A DNA stretch of 64,000 nt from a virus: positions 1-64,000 of the IMG/VR virus record IMGVR_UViG_3300045886_000052; one strand, written 5' to 3'. The translations under genes were made by a program, and so were the position numbers. Below the pieces are notes generated by a model. That model made no database searches. It was not told where the DNA came from and worked only from the letters and a program-made list of their open reading frames with translations. Below are positions 47,310 to 55,647 of the stretch, in pieces. Position 1 is the first letter of the stretch, and each line of letters begins with the position of its first letter.

Positions 47310-47879
47310 ATGAAAGCATTTCTGAAATTACTTTTTCGACCAATCTATCGAATGGGGCTGCGCGACGCGGCGCAAATCGCGCAGGACTATGGCTATGACA
47401 TAGTTGGCAAACCGGATCATCCTGAGCCGCTGCGCGCCAAAGCTTACAGCCACACCGCGCAGATGGTTGCGGCTACGAATATCGCCAGTTTGATCCGCCA
47501 TCGCGCGCTGCCGAGACCTTTATGGCCGGTCTCGCTCAAGTGGCGATGGCGCGAACGGGATTACGCTAAACGCTATCAGCAACGGACGCACATTTGCGAT
47601 GGCGCGAACGGACAACGGAACGCTGGTCGAGTTGTACACCTGTGGGCGCTGAAAGTCGTATTCGGTCTATTCCTCGTTGCCGCGATTGCGACCGTCACGA
47701 CGTATTCACAGGACAATGGCCAGGACACCGGGAGGCTGTCGTTCATTTATCTGCGCACCGACATCCTCTTCCGCAACGGCCAGTACATGGGCATGGGTTC
47801 CGGCGTCGAGAACCGCAACGGCTTTGCCGCGGAAGCTGACGTGAAAGTGTTCGGGCGCAAAGGCTTCCGTGCGTCTTGA
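47310..47879 (+). CDS. Membrane protein with beta-barrel-like end
   Basis: 189 residues behind AAAGGAAAACC. A basic soluble first half, a membrane helix near residue 115-130 (VVFGLFLVAAIATVTTY) and an end (LRTDILFRNGQYMGMG then GFAAEADVKVF) that reads like beta-barrel strands. It may be a damaged or fused gene; composition changes in the middle. Confidence 0.4.
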   Translation: MKAFLKLLFRPIYRMGLRDAAQIAQDYGYDIVGKPDHPEPLRAKAYSHTAQMVAATNIASLIRHRALPRPLWPVSLKWRWRERDYAKRYQQRTHICDGANGQRNAGRVVHLWALKVVFGLFLVAAIATVTTYSQDNGQDTGRLSFIYLRTDILFRNGQYMGMGSGVENRNGFAAEADVKVFGRKGFRAS

Positions 47880-48058
47880 TTGAACAATCGCAAAATAATT
47901 CATCCGCCCTTATAAAGGGAGTGACGGCAAGCGCCGCCACTTAGTTCTTTAAGCGTAACTACCGGCTTTGGGCTGTTTATGCTAGTCGGTAGAAAATCCG
48001 ATAAGGGAAGGGCGCCGGGGGTACGTCAATACCAGCGCCCGACCCGCACAAGGAATAA

Positions 48059-48724
48059 ATGAAACGAATTCTTCTCTTTATCATCGTGGCGCTGGCGGCA
48101 GTTACCGCCGAGGCGCAGGTCAATACGTTCTTTGAAGCCGGACTTGCGGGAAGCTACGGCTCGAACAGTCGCCAAAAGTCTTTCCCCGAAGTCTATGGCG
48201 CCGCCGGGCTGAAGTTCGCCGAGTTTCGTGGCGCAACCGTACAGGCTCGCGTCCGCGGCATCTGGTCCGAAGCCGCGCAGTATGCCGACCTCTTCACGCG
48301 CGACGATAACCCGGAACGAAAAGCGAGTAGCCAATTGATTCTCGGCTTCGGGTTGCGCGCGAATCTTTCGACGGAGAGCTTTTTCAAGCCGTTCGTTGAA
48401 GGCGGCAGCGAATACACGCGGCACTTCGGTTTGCCGAGCGAGCCCCATCACGCGCTCAGTCCCACGCTGACTTTCGGAACCCGCATTGGTTACGGTTACG
48501 AGTTGACATATACCCGACTGTTCGAGGATCGGCTCGGTTATTCCCGCCTGCGCGGAGATCGTCTGGCAGCGTCGTATTCGATTAAGCTCGCCGGCAAGTT
48601 TCATTTCAAATTCGGCGCCGAGGGTGATTACGTGAGCTTCCGCGCGTGCTCGGATAAGGACTGCGATCACTATCGCGAGCATGACTACGTTGTAAGACCG
48701 TTCGCGGCGATTTCGATTTATTGA
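48059..48724 (+). CDS. Outer-membrane beta-barrel-like protein
   Basis: 221 residues behind ACAAGGAA. Signal peptide (LLFIIVALAAVTAEA) then alternating strands with turns, ending in aromatic Tyr, as outer-membrane barrels do. Phages such as lambda carry such genes (lom) that modify the lysogen surface. Diderm host implied. Function inferred. Confidence 0.65.
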   Translation: MKRILLFIIVALAAVTAEAQVNTFFEAGLAGSYGSNSRQKSFPEVYGAAGLKFAEFRGATVQARVRGIWSEAAQYADLFTRDDNPERKASSQLILGFGLRANLSTESFFKPFVEGGSEYTRHFGLPSEPHHALSPTLTFGTRIGYGYELTYTRLFEDRLGYSRLRGDRLAASYSIKLAGKFHFKFGAEGDYVSFRACSDKDCDHYREHDYVVRPFAAISIY

Positions 48725-49404
48725 TGAAGAAGAAGGCGACCGGAACAGAAAAAAACGACCTCTATAGAGACAGACTTATAGAGGTCAAAACGATGCGCGC
48801 CGGCGATGTGGCGCCGCATCCGAACAATCCGCGACTTCATCCGCCGGCGCAGCTCGATCCATTGCGAGGACTGCTCGAAGCGGTCGGAAAGGCCGGAACG
48901 CTAAGCGCCTATTACTCAAAGCGAAACGGCGGCAAGCTGACCTATTGGGACGGACATGGAAGAAGGGATTTAGGGCCGGGCGAACTCTGGCACGTGGCGA
49001 TTTACGACCTGACCGACGAAGAGGTCGATCTGCTTCTCGTTTCCCATGATGAAATTACCCTGCTGGCCGAGAGGGACGCGCGGTTGCAATCGCAATTGCT
49101 CGCCGGCCTGGAAGCCGAAGATCAGGCGCTCGACGCGCTGCTCGATCAATTGAGACTGGACGCGCAGGCCGCTGTCGATGGCGATAACGGCGAAACGAAT
49201 GAGACCGGCGCGGGGCGATTGACCGCCGGCAAAAACCAAACCGTCAAGGCCGTGATAGTGGCCAAGCAGGCGGCGATTATCGAAGCTGCGTTGATGGAAA
49301 CCGGGTTGAGAAATCGCGGCGAAGCGCTGACCGAGATTTGCCGGGAGTATTTGCTTGCAAAAGGACAACTCGACATTTTTGAGCAAGAAGAAATTGCGGC
49401 ATGA
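48724..49404 (+). CDS. ParB-like protein
   Basis: 226 residues. MRAGDVAPHPNNPRLHP and YWDGHGRRDLGPG are the ParB/Srx family landmarks, followed by a helical domain. It overlaps the start of the next gene, a methyltransferase-like protein, and probably works with it. A 10-bp inverted repeat (48757-48786) lies in the first codons. Confidence 0.65.
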   Translation: MKKKATGTEKNDLYRDRLIEVKTMRAGDVAPHPNNPRLHPPAQLDPLRGLLEAVGKAGTLSAYYSKRNGGKLTYWDGHGRRDLGPGELWHVAIYDLTDEEVDLLLVSHDEITLLAERDARLQSQLLAGLEAEDQALDALLDQLRLDAQAAVDGDNGETNETGAGRLTAGKNQTVKAVIVAKQAAIIEAALMETGLRNRGEALTEICREYLLAKGQLDIFEQEEIAA

Positions 49405-49960
49405 GTTGCTGAAGCTCGTTCCCGACTCGGTTGTAATGGAGACTCACGGCGGAACCGGTAAACTGTGGCAAGCTTGTTATTCGCACATCGAGCGCGGGGT
49501 AGTATTTGAGAAAGACCCGGATAGAGCGGCGCTGCTGGCCAAGCAAAGGCGCACTTGGTCGGTTTATGAGGGTGAATGCGTTGCGGCAATATCCGCCGGT
49601 TTCGGCGCGCATTTACCGGTAAACTTTTTTGATATTGATCCCTACGGCAGCGCATGGCCGATCGTGGACGCCGTCCTGGGCCGCGCAAAAGCCGAGTCGG
49701 TCGGACTGGCGGTCAACGACGGGCTTCGCCAGAAGATTCAATTAACCGGCGGCTGGGACGTTGAATGTTTGGAAAATGCCGTTCGTAAATACGGCAATCG
49801 GCTCTTTGATATTTATCTGGACGTATGCCGGGAAATGATGGAAGAAAAAGCGGCCCGGGTTGGCTATGCCCTGAGCCGCTTTTGGGGAAATTATGCTGGC
49901 CACAATGGCGTAATGACGCACTACGCGGCGGTGCTGAAGCGCACCGGCGCGAGCAGCTGA
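49355..49960 (+). CDS. SAM-dependent methyltransferase-like protein (TcmP-like)
   Basis: 201 residues from a TTG with CGGGAG upstream, overlapping the ParB-like gene by 50 bases. METHGGTGKLW is a SAM-binding-type turn, and FFDIDPYGSAWPIVDAVL carries a DPYG catalytic-type motif. Three-Cys-motif partner proteins (TcmP) have this combination and are found next to Gp37/Gp68 genes, as here (49921-50682). Confidence 0.6.
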   Translation: MQKDNSTFLSKKKLRHELLKLVPDSVVMETHGGTGKLWQACYSHIERGVVFEKDPDRAALLAKQRRTWSVYEGECVAAISAGFGAHLPVNFFDIDPYGSAWPIVDAVLGRAKAESVGLAVNDGLRQKIQLTGGWDVECLENAVRKYGNRLFDIYLDVCREMMEEKAARVGYALSRFWGNYAGHNGVMTHYAAVLKRTGASS

Positions 49961-50682
49961 CCCGGCATCTGCATGTATTTCATTTGTCGCCCGTCTTCTT
50001 CGATCACGTAGGGGCGCATTTCCGTACGATGCGCGGCGTCCTGTTTGAAAAAGAATGCGACTCGATGGGTTTTGCACTGGTCGCGAATGTCGCGCGCCCA
50101 CTCCTGACGCATCGGACGGTAGCCGGAACCGCTTTCGCCGCCAACGATGATCCAGTGGAGGCGGTCGAGCCACGGACTGAGATCGAGCGGACCGAGCAGA
50201 GGCTCAGCGCTGACGAAGCGGATGCGGGCCGGTACGGTGACGAGATCGTCAAGCCGCGATGTCCAGCGTTGATTCTCGACACTGACGCCCTGCCATATGT
50301 TCGGTGTCCATTCGAGCAGCGGCGCCAGTTTTCGCAATCGCTCGCTCCGCTTGGTCAGCACCTGGAATTGATGACCGAGTCCGCGTGCGTGAGATTCGTT
50401 CATCACGTCGAAGACCCGCTTGATATTATCGAGCGGTACTTCCTCGAAATAGAGGTCGGACATTGAGTTGACGAAGATCAATTTCGGCTCTTTGAGCTTG
50501 AGCGGTTCGCTGAGCTTGTGCCAGCGATAGGTGAGGTCGAAGCCGCTCGGGAACGCTTTCGTTCCGCGCTTGTTCTCGCTGAGGGTTTTAGCGTAACAGT
50601 GGGCGCAGCCGGGCGAGACTTCCCTGCACCCGCTCCAGACGTTCCATGTGAGGTCTGTCCAACTGATAATTGTTTCGTTCAT
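49921..50682 (-). CDS. Gp37/Gp68 (DUF5131) family protein
   Basis: 253 residues. WTDLTWNVWSGCREVSPGCA then HCYAKTLSE gives the C-x6-C-x2-C Cys motif; PKLIFVNSMSDLYFEEV and WIIVGGESG are further landmarks of this family, predicted to be radical-SAM-like. It is antisense to its surroundings and overlaps the methyltransferase-like gene tail to tail by 40 bases. Reaction unknown. Confidence 0.85.
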   Translation of the reverse strand: MNETIISWTDLTWNVWSGCREVSPGCAHCYAKTLSENKRGTKAFPSGFDLTYRWHKLSEPLKLKEPKLIFVNSMSDLYFEEVPLDNIKRVFDVMNESHARGLGHQFQVLTKRSERLRKLAPLLEWTPNIWQGVSVENQRWTSRLDDLVTVPARIRFVSAEPLLGPLDLSPWLDRLHWIIVGGESGSGYRPMRQEWARDIRDQCKTHRVAFFFKQDAAHRTEMRPYVIEEDGRQMKYMQMPGQLLAPVRFSTAA

Positions 50683-50695
50683 AGGTTCTCCTTGC

Positions 50696-51064
50696 TTAAA
50701 TCGCCCAGCCGTTGCAGCGGACGACCGTGTAGCGCTGGCCTGAGCGATCAGATTCGATACTACGTTGGATGCGGGCGGCGATGGGGGCCGAAGCCCCCTG
50801 CCGCATTGATTGAGTCATAATGTTTACCTGCGCGGCGGCTGCCAGGTGGTAACATGCCTGACCGTTATGCCCTGCAGGACACGTGCACGCGCCGAATTTC
50901 CGGCCGTCCGCGTCCACGGCGAACACGACCGTGTAGGTCGTCCCGGCGTGACGAGCGGACTCGACGGCGAAGCGGCGCTCGCCCATGAATTTAACGTGCG
51001 GGCGAAGTTGACGCGCTCGGTCAATTGCCCTCATCATGCTTTTGTTGCGCTCTAATTTGATCAT
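50696..51064 (-). CDS. SWIM-type zinc-finger protein, copy 2
   Basis: 122 residues from an ATG behind GGAGGTTTC. CTCPAGHNGQACYH is the SWIM motif; the whole protein aligns with the 14535-14897 protein. It is placed just upstream of the Gp37/Gp68 gene on the same strand and divergent from the terminase genes. Confidence 0.75.
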   Translation of the reverse strand: MIKLERNKSMMRAIDRARQLRPHVKFMGERRFAVESARHAGTTYTVVFAVDADGRKFGACTCPAGHNGQACYHLAAAAQVNIMTQSMRQGASAPIAARIQRSIESDRSGQRYTVVRCNGWAI

Positions 51065-51135
51065 TTGAAACCTCCGTTTGTTCGTTAAAGTCAACATCAT
51101 CAATAACTTACAGGCGGATAGTATCACGGGTCAGG

Positions 51136-51163
51136 TTGGGGCGCAACAAAAAAACGCTATAAC
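51136..51163 (+). promoter_or_regulatory. Candidate late promoter before terminase
   Basis: TTGGGG (51136-51141), 16-base spacer, TATAAC (51158-51163), 45 bases before the small-terminase start. Moderate match only. Confidence 0.4.
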
Positions 51164-51207
51164 ATCAATAAAATCAACAACTTGTAAGTATTGCGAGCAG
51201 GTGGGTT

Positions 51208-51732
51208 GTGGAAGATAGTTCGGCGCAAACTGCAAAAAAGACGCCTAAAAAACGCAGATCAGGTGTGCAGCTCGACACAACCTGGCATGCGCGCTTCCTG
51301 CAACTCTTCGCTCGGTCGCTAAACGTTCAATTGTCGTGTCGAGGCGCCGGTGTTGGTCGGGATGTCGCGTATATCCACCGCAAGCGATTTCCTGAGTTCG
51401 CAGCGGCATGGGAAGAGGCGCGCAAAGCCGCGGTGGAAAACCTCGAAGCTGAAGCATTTGCCCGCGCGAAAAGACAGTCGGACGTGCTCTTGATCTTTCT
51501 GCTCAAATCGCATGCGCCGGAGCGTTACCGAGAAATGAAAAGTGAGGGCGCGATCACGATGGCAACGTTGATGCGGATAGTCGAGCAAATGGGGGCCGAC
51601 TTAGTTGGCGCGCTAAATGAGCAAGGGTTTTCTACAAGTCAATCTGACGAACTCCTCCGGGCAGTTGAAACCCGTTGGCGATTCATCCGGGTGGATGCCC
51701 CCGGGCGAGCAGGCGATTCAAGGGATTCGTAG
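51208..51732 (+). CDS. terS: Terminase small subunit
   Basis: 174 residues from a GTG. A basic start (KKTPKKRRSG), a helix-turn-helix-like region and the segment AFARAKRQSDVLLIFLLKSH followed by APERYREMK typical of small terminases. It should recognise the packaging site and bring the large subunit. The large-subunit gene overlaps its 3' end. Confidence 0.8.
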   Translation: MEDSSAQTAKKTPKKRRSGVQLDTTWHARFLQLFARSLNVQLSCRGAGVGRDVAYIHRKRFPEFAAAWEEARKAAVENLEAEAFARAKRQSDVLLIFLLKSHAPERYREMKSEGAITMATLMRIVEQMGADLVGALNEQGFSTSQSDELLRAVETRWRFIRVDAPGRAGDSRDS

Positions 51733-53158
51733 AGCGGAGCACCAGCAGGTCGTTGCCGTCCCTGTTTGGCAACCCCAGCTCGGCCCGCAATCCGACGCCT
51801 ACAACAGCCCCGCTGACATCATCGGCTACGGCGGGGCGGCAGGCGGAGGGAAGAGTTTTCTAGGGCTCGGCTTCGCCACAACAAAGCACCGCCGATCGAT
51901 CATCTTCCGCCGCGTGTTTCCGTCGGTCCGCGGACTGATCGAAGACTCCCGTCAGATCCTCACTCGGCCAAGCGACCGCTACAACGACACCCTCCATATC
52001 TGGCGCACGGCGGACGGCCGCATGGTCGAGTTCGGCGCTGCCCAGTACGAGACCGACCGCAAGAAGCACATGGGCCAGGCGAGAGATCTGTTCGTCTTCG
52101 ACGAGGCGACAGAGTTTTCCGAATCCATCGTGCGGTTCCTGATCGGATGGAACCGCACAACCGTCCCCGACCAAAAATGCCGCGTGCTGCTCACCTTCAA
52201 CCCGCCGATGGACGACGCCGGCGATTGGGTTACGCGATTCTTCGCGCCGTGGCTCGACAAGCAGCATCACAACCCGGCGCAAGATGGCGAACTGCGCTGG
52301 TTTGCGATGGTGGACGGCGAGGAGAAGGAGGTTGCGCCGGAGCCATTCGAGCATAACGGCGAAACGATTCAGCCCAAAAGCCGCACGTTCTATCACGCAT
52401 CTCTGCGCGACAATCCTATCCTCGCACAAACCGGCTACGGCGCCACGATTGATGCAATGCCGGAGCCGTTGCGCTCTCTTCTTCGTGGAAACTTTGACGC
52501 TGCGCGCGTCCTCGATCCGTGGCAGGTAATACCCGGCGATTGGGTGAGATTGGCGCAAAAACGATGGCGGGAACGCGGACGACCGGACGTGTTATGTTCG
52601 TGTCTTGGCGTTGACGTGGCGCGCGGCGGCATCGCAAAGACCGTGCTGGCCAAACGCTATGCCAATTGGGTGGCGCCGCTGAAGAAGTATCCAGGCAAAG
52701 CGACGCCGAATGGCCCCTCCGTCGCCGCGCTCGTTCAAGCCGAGATCGAAGGCGAGGAGATCGTCCAGATTGACGCGATCGGTGTGGGAACCTCGCCTTA
52801 TGACATCCTCCGCGAGAACGGCGTCAACGTTAAACCAGTTATCTCCAGTGAGGGATCGAAGCAGACTGATCGCACGAAGAAACTCAAATTCCGCAATCTC
52901 CGGGCTGAAATGTGGTGGAAGTTCAGGGAAGCGCTCGACCCTGCTAACGGTGATGATCTTATGTTGCCTGACGATCCCGAGTTATTAGCCGACCTCTGCG
53001 CGCCGAAATGGAAACTCTCGACGGCGGGAATATTGATTGAGTCGAAGGATGAAATTGTCGAGCGGATCGGACGCTCGCCCGACTGTGGGGACGCGGTCGT
53101 TATGGCATGTTGGATCGATCGGCGCGGCGAGTTCGAGCAATGGGACTATTTTCGCTAA
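51617..53158 (+). CDS. terL: Terminase large subunit
   Basis: 513 residues. Walker A GGAAGGGKS (72-80), Walker B DLFVFDEATE (157-166) and the nuclease start CLGVDVARGG near 330. It powers DNA packaging and cuts concatemers. The start at 51617 overlaps terS by 116 bases with no ribosome site; an ATG at 51695 is a shorter alternative. Confidence 0.92.
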   Translation: MSKGFLQVNLTNSSGQLKPVGDSSGWMPPGEQAIQGIRRAEHQQVVAVPVWQPQLGPQSDAYNSPADIIGYGGAAGGGKSFLGLGFATTKHRRSIIFRRVFPSVRGLIEDSRQILTRPSDRYNDTLHIWRTADGRMVEFGAAQYETDRKKHMGQARDLFVFDEATEFSESIVRFLIGWNRTTVPDQKCRVLLTFNPPMDDAGDWVTRFFAPWLDKQHHNPAQDGELRWFAMVDGEEKEVAPEPFEHNGETIQPKSRTFYHASLRDNPILAQTGYGATIDAMPEPLRSLLRGNFDAARVLDPWQVIPGDWVRLAQKRWRERGRPDVLCSCLGVDVARGGIAKTVLAKRYANWVAPLKKYPGKATPNGPSVAALVQAEIEGEEIVQIDAIGVGTSPYDILRENGVNVKPVISSEGSKQTDRTKKLKFRNLRAEMWWKFREALDPANGDDLMLPDDPELLADLCAPKWKLSTAGILIESKDEIVERIGRSPDCGDAVVMACWIDRRGEFEQWDYFR

Positions 53159-53259
53159 AAAGACTTGTAATAATTGCGCATTATCTTTTAGACTGAAACT
53201 TCGATCCGAAAATCTCCGCGCGCCGCCGAGCGCCAAGCGGGACAGAGCCTCTTTATTAC

Positions 53260-53303
53260 GGGCCAAGCACCTGGAAAACAGGTGTCTTGGCCCTTTTCGT
53301 TTT
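53260..53303 (+). terminator. Strong hairpin and T-run directly before the portal ATG
   Basis: GGGCCAAG (53260-53267) pairs with CTTGGCCC (53286-53293) and ACCTG (53269-53273) with CAGGT (53279-53283), loop GAAAA, followed by TTTTCGTTTT and then ATG. It has every feature of an intrinsic terminator but sits where the portal leader should be. Confidence 0.7.
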
Positions 53304-54758
53304 ATGGCCGACGAGTTGAAAAACAAGCCGAATTATTGCTGCGCGGCCTATGGCAGAATGGCGCCGGATTGGCAAATTGTCAGGGACGTAGTCGCCGGCA
53401 CGCGCAATCTGCGTGAAAAGGGGCCGATCTACCTACCGACTGAGCCCGCCGAGAAGACCGATCACTACGAATACCGCCGGACGCGCGCAATTCTATTCAA
53501 CGCGACCGACCTGACGCTAAACGGCATGGTGGGGATGGTTTTCAGGAACGATCCGAAGCTCCTGGAAAACGTGCCGGAAGTAATACGCGGCAGGGAGGCG
53601 GCGGAAGGGCAATCGGCCGTCGAAGGTCATTGGAACAATATAGACAACGTCGGCACGCCCGGCGCGGTTTTCGCCAAAGAACTGTTCGCCGATGCGATGC
53701 GCGACGGACACGCCGCGATTCTCGTCGACATGCCGCCGAAGCTCCAGGAAGGCGCTACCCGTGCGGATGAATTAAACGCCGGGCGCCGTCCCTACTGGAT
53801 AAGCTATTCCGCCGATCAGATTATCAATTGGCGCGTGAAGGTTGTGAGTGGGCAGACCATGCTCGACCTGGTTGTTTTCAAGGAATGCACGCAGGAGCCT
53901 GACGGGGAATATGGCGAGAAGATGGTCGTTCGCTATCGCGTGCTGAGGCCCGGCAGTTGGGCGCTGTACCGCGAGTCGGACGATCAGAGCAAGGAGATCG
54001 TGTTCGAGAGCGGCGGCCCCATGTCTCTTGCCGAGATCCCGGTCGCCGTCGCATATAGCCGCAAGCGCGGCATTCTGACGAGCTGCCCGCCTCTACTTGA
54101 TCTGGCGATGACCAATGTTGCGCATTACCAGAAATACAACGACTTTTCGATTTATCTTCACGTCGCCAGCCGCCCGATCCTGTGGTTTCGCAACCGTGAC
54201 GCCAGCAAGAAAATCGAGGCGATCAGCGCTTATACGGCAATCGACGTCGGCGCTGACGGCCACGTCGACTTCGCCGAGACGACCGGCGCGGCGCTCGGGG
54301 CCGCAAGCCAGGACATCAAAGACCTCGAAGAGCGAATGAGCGTCATGGGTCTCTCGTTGCTCGTCAAGCGCACGGGCGGGCCGATCACTGCGACCGAAGA
54401 GAAAAACGACCAGCTTGAAGAATCGTCCGATCTCGCGACCGCGGCCCGCAGCCTGCAGGGCGCGCTCGAGCTCGCGCTCAAATTCCACGCTCAATATCTC
54501 GATAAAAACGCGACGACGGGCGGCGATGTCGAACTCGGCGCGGCGCTCGACGAATTGACGATGACGCCGCAGGAAATGACCGCGTGGTCGAACGCCGTCG
54601 CCGCGAATCAGTACTCGGTCGAAACGATGTGGGACGTGTTCGGCGCGGCCGGATTGAATCCGCCGGATTTCGACAAGGATCGCGAGAAAGAGCGTATCGC
54701 GAAAGAACAGCAGGCCAGACGCAAATTCGAGAGTGTGCGGGATGACGACATTGCGTAG
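53304..54758 (+). CDS. Portal protein (DUF4055-like)
   Basis: 484 residues beginning MADELKNKPNYCCAAYGRMA; the frame is open further upstream, but that part reads like non-coding DNA. The sequence (WQIVRDVVAGTRNLREKG, then EYRRTRAILFNATDLTL) matches the DUF4055 portal family. It forms the dodecameric DNA gate of the head. No ribosome site, because a terminator-like hairpin abuts the start. Confidence 0.8.
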   Translation: MADELKNKPNYCCAAYGRMAPDWQIVRDVVAGTRNLREKGPIYLPTEPAEKTDHYEYRRTRAILFNATDLTLNGMVGMVFRNDPKLLENVPEVIRGREAAEGQSAVEGHWNNIDNVGTPGAVFAKELFADAMRDGHAAILVDMPPKLQEGATRADELNAGRRPYWISYSADQIINWRVKVVSGQTMLDLVVFKECTQEPDGEYGEKMVVRYRVLRPGSWALYRESDDQSKEIVFESGGPMSLAEIPVAVAYSRKRGILTSCPPLLDLAMTNVAHYQKYNDFSIYLHVASRPILWFRNRDASKKIEAISAYTAIDVGADGHVDFAETTGAALGAASQDIKDLEERMSVMGLSLLVKRTGGPITATEEKNDQLEESSDLATAARSLQGALELALKFHAQYLDKNATTGGDVELGAALDELTMTPQEMTAWSNAVAANQYSVETMWDVFGAAGLNPPDFDKDREKERIAKEQQARRKFESVRDDDIA

Positions 54759-54840
54759 CGTCGAAAAATGAATATTCGGCGCGTAGCGCCAATAACCATG
54801 GCGGGCAGGACGCCCGCCATAGCCAACCGGGAGGGTTGCA

Positions 54841-55608
54841 ATGCCAGTTAAACAGGTTTTTGACAAGAAAGAAGACGCGCCGGAGTGGTTGCGCGGCTCG
54901 CTGCTCGAACAGGATGGGAAATTCGTGTTTGAGGCCGAGTTGCCGACCGAGACGGCGGGATTGAAGAGCGCGCTGCAGAAAGAGCGCGAGGCCAAGGCTG
55001 CATTCGAGAAGTCTTTGAAGGCGTTCGAGGGAGTCGATCCCGAAGAGGCGAAGCGATTGAAGGCTGAAGCCGAACAGGTCGCGGCCGATAAGCTGAAAAA
55101 CAAAGGCGATTGGGATACGCGCGAGAAGCAACTGAAAGAGCAGTTAGCCTCCGACTTGCAGAAGCGGGAAACGCATTTTCAGACCGAATTGAAAACGCGC
55201 GACGACCGGATCGCAAAGCTACAAAGCTCGCTCGAAAAGAGCCTGATCGAAGCGGAGGCGACGACGGCAATCGCGGCCGCAAAGGGAGCGCCGGAACTGC
55301 TGCTTCCCCATGTGCGACAGCACGTCAAAATCGTCGAGAACAACGGTGAATTCGTCGCTCGCGTGCTGGACGCGCAAGGGCAACCGAGAATCGCCAACGT
55401 GAAAGGCGATCCGTTTACGATTGCGAATTTGATTGAGGAGATGAAAGGCAACGCCGTTTTTGGCCGCGCTTTTGACGCATCCGACGCGGGAGGCAGCGGG
55501 GCGCATAAACAAACATACCCAAGCGGTGGGATGGGCACTTCGGAATTCTTGAAGCTCTCGCCGACCGAACAACTGAAACACGCCCGCCAAAGCGGGGCGA
55601 AGCAATAA
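54841..55608 (+). CDS. Scaffolding protein (GP20-like)
   Basis: 255 residues behind GGGAGGG. Coiled coil from about 45 to 145, then a small folded end and a Gly-rich tail: the layout of phage minor structural/scaffold GP20 proteins preceding the capsid gene. No protease was found, so it may act without maturation cleavage. The leader holds a 9-bp hairpin (54798-54820). Confidence 0.75.
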   Translation: MPVKQVFDKKEDAPEWLRGSLLEQDGKFVFEAELPTETAGLKSALQKEREAKAAFEKSLKAFEGVDPEEAKRLKAEAEQVAADKLKNKGDWDTREKQLKEQLASDLQKRETHFQTELKTRDDRIAKLQSSLEKSLIEAEATTAIAAAKGAPELLLPHVRQHVKIVENNGEFVARVLDAQGQPRIANVKGDPFTIANLIEEMKGNAVFGRAFDASDAGGSGAHKQTYPSGGMGTSEFLKLSPTEQLKHARQSGAKQ

Positions 55609-55647
55609 CGGCCTTGTCGCTGGTGGGCAGGGCGAGGAGATTTAGCG

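Noticed and set aside
53037-53303. N-terminal extension of the portal gene
   Set aside because: It overlaps terL in another frame and runs through a terminator hairpin; composition is unlike the rest of the protein.
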